Shown piece by piece: positions 6,581 through 7,018 of a stretch of DNA of 7,018 nt. The stretch's first letter is position 1. Each line of letters opens with the position of its first letter. The notes beneath the pieces were generated by a model. The model had not been told where the DNA came from, made no database searches, and saw nothing but the letters and a program-made list of their open reading frames with translations. The DNA is from an uncultured Lachnospiraceae bacterium (GTDB lineage Bacteria > Bacillota > Clostridia > Lachnospirales > Lachnospiraceae): NCBI GenBank assembly GCA_946566415.1, contig CAMNWW010000110.1, forward strand, positions 1-7,018. The letters run 5' to 3'. Position numbers and translations under genes: made by a program.

Positions 6581-6700
6581 CTACCCATTGTCTAAAGCCA
6601 ATGGGCTTCCTGCTTCATCGACCTCGTAACCTACTATCTCCACAGGCGTTAATTCGGGCTGCACCAGCCCTATTGTTATTTTATTATCTTATGCTATTTG
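6556..6700 (-). ncRNA. TnpB omega-RNA (reRNA) scaffold plus guide
   Basis: Downstream of and slightly overlapping the tnpB stop, the minus strand holds conserved-looking elements of right-end RNAs of this TnpB group: a perfect GGGCTG-GTG-CAGCCC hairpin (6656-6670), the CGCCTGTGGAGA segment, GAAGCAGGAAGCC, a second hairpin CCCATTG/CAATGGG (6584-6605) and the terminal GTAGTTCAC. In known systems such RNA binds TnpB and guides DNA cleavage with the host sequence directly after the element end; here that would be about 6556-6575. The 5' boundary is approximate; processing is inferred from the family. Confidence 0.7.
6584..6605 (-). repeat. Subterminal hairpin of the IS right end
   Basis: CCCATTG (6599-6605 read on the minus strand) and CAATGGG (6584-6590) form a perfect 7-bp stem with an 8-nt loop, located 3 nt before TTCAC at the predicted element end. 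In the IS200/IS605 family such hairpins are bound by the TnpA transposase, and they also form part of the guide RNA scaffold. Confidence 0.65.
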
Positions 6701-7018
6701 CCGTAATCCTTCTGCTAAAATATTTTTTGCAGCATTGATGTCCCTATCATGCCATGCTCTACAAACAGGGCATATCCATTCCCTTACTGATAAATCTTTT
6801 GTATCGTCATTTTGATATCCACAGCAAGAGCATATCTGGCTGCTGGCATAGAATGTATCTATCTTGATATACCGCCTCCCATTCCATGCCGCCTTATATT
6901 CCAACTGCCTTGTCAGCTCATACCATGATACATCTGCTATTGATTTTGCCAAATGATGATTCTTTACCATATTTTTTATCTGTAAGTTTTCTGAAATTAT
7001 CACTTGGTTTTCGCTGAT
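6689..7018 (-). CDS. tnpB: RNA-guided nuclease TnpB of IS200/IS605-type element, C-terminal part
   Basis: The frame is open from the right edge to TAA at 6689-6691, giving the last 109 residues. IISENLQIKNM at the start is the RuvC-II motif, with the catalytic Glu at fragment residue 10. It is followed by SWYELTRQLEYKAAW and a four-Cys zinc ribbon (Cys63 and Cys66 in CSCC, Cys83 and Cys86 in CPVC), then HDRDINAAKNI carrying the RuvC-III Asp (Asp93, with Asp91 nearby), and the family-typical ending GLRQIA. TnpB cleaves DNA guided by RNA made from the element's right end, which helps the element persist. The visible catalytic residues are intact, so this looks like an active-type TnpB rather than an inactivated derivative; the RuvC-I Asp is outside the window. 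A GTG at 7003 is internal, not the start, because the homology continues upstream of it. Confidence 0.93.
   Translation of the reverse strand: MSENQVIISENLQIKNMVKNHHLAKSIADVSWYELTRQLEYKAAWNGRRYIKIDTFYASSQICSCCGYQNDDTKDLSVREWICPVCRAWHDRDINAAKNILAEGLRQIA

Larger units (their letters stand above)
6576..7018 (-). mobile_element. Right part of an IS200/IS605-type (TnpB-bearing) element
   Basis: The element runs from the right window edge through the tnpB 3' end to a predicted right terminus at 6576, defined by a subterminal hairpin (6584-6605) followed by GTAGTTCAC, as seen at many ends of this kind. Elements of this family have no terminal inverted repeats and make no target duplication, so the end rests on this motif. 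The left end, the target-adjacent motif and any tnpA lie outside the window, so whether it is autonomous cannot be told. Confidence 0.7.

Noticed and set aside
6689..7018. A TldR-type, nuclease-dead TnpB repressing the neighbouring promoter
   Set aside because: The RuvC-II Glu and RuvC-III Asp are both present, and the adjacent operon is simply the insertion flank. Nothing indicates domestication.

Overview
The window looks like a chromosomal segment of a low-to-mid-GC anaerobic Firmicute, most likely a Clostridia/Lachnospiraceae-type gut bacterium. The grounds are strong AGGAGG- and AGGGGG-type ribosome sites, a SpoIID-like spore-family gene fragment, a secreted protein ending in a KPxIYxY/IEWGG-type domain that I associate with Firmicutes, and an IS200/IS605-type TnpB element. 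Genus is inference only. Nearly all coding is on the minus strand.

Layout from left to right. (1) 1-1133, minus: a membrane-anchored or secreted transglutaminase-like (papain-fold) protein with its Cys-His-Asp triad in place, running off the left edge at its C-terminal end. (2) 1134-1261: a short divergent intergenic region holding two back-to-back sigma-A-like promoters whose -35 boxes overlap. (3) 1262 to about 1956, plus: the 5' part of a gene for a protein with an Ig/carboxypeptidase-regulatory-like N-terminus and a SpoIID-like segment. It is cut off in the middle of that segment, and its reading frame then runs 69 nt into the 3' end of the converging gene, so I call it a pseudogene or gene remnant. 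(4) 1979-6418, minus: a tight three-gene operon. In transcription order it encodes a 792-aa polytopic membrane protein with a long TPR region, a 272-aa membrane protein with TPRs, and a 414-aa secreted or surface protein with a very hydrophobic centre. The junctions are a 1-nt gap and a 4-nt TTGA overlap, so translation is probably coupled. (5) 6419-6575: an operon leader with three stacked inverted repeats and a likely promoter. (6) 6576-7018: the right end of an IS200/IS605-type element, with the last 109 residues of TnpB (RuvC-II Glu, zinc ribbon, RuvC-III Asp) and the omega-RNA (reRNA) region ending at a TTCAC terminus.

How it fits together (inference). The element sits directly upstream of the operon on the same strand, and the end of the element appears to supply a -35 box (TTCACA) for a promoter whose -10 (GATAAT) lies in host DNA. 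The natural omega-RNA guide would therefore be read from the operon's own promoter region. The three operon proteins look like a membrane-linked unit: two TPR scaffold proteins plus one exported partner. I cannot assign a function. I see no known defence, toxin or CRISPR system. The least explained parts are the three-gene operon and its structured leader.
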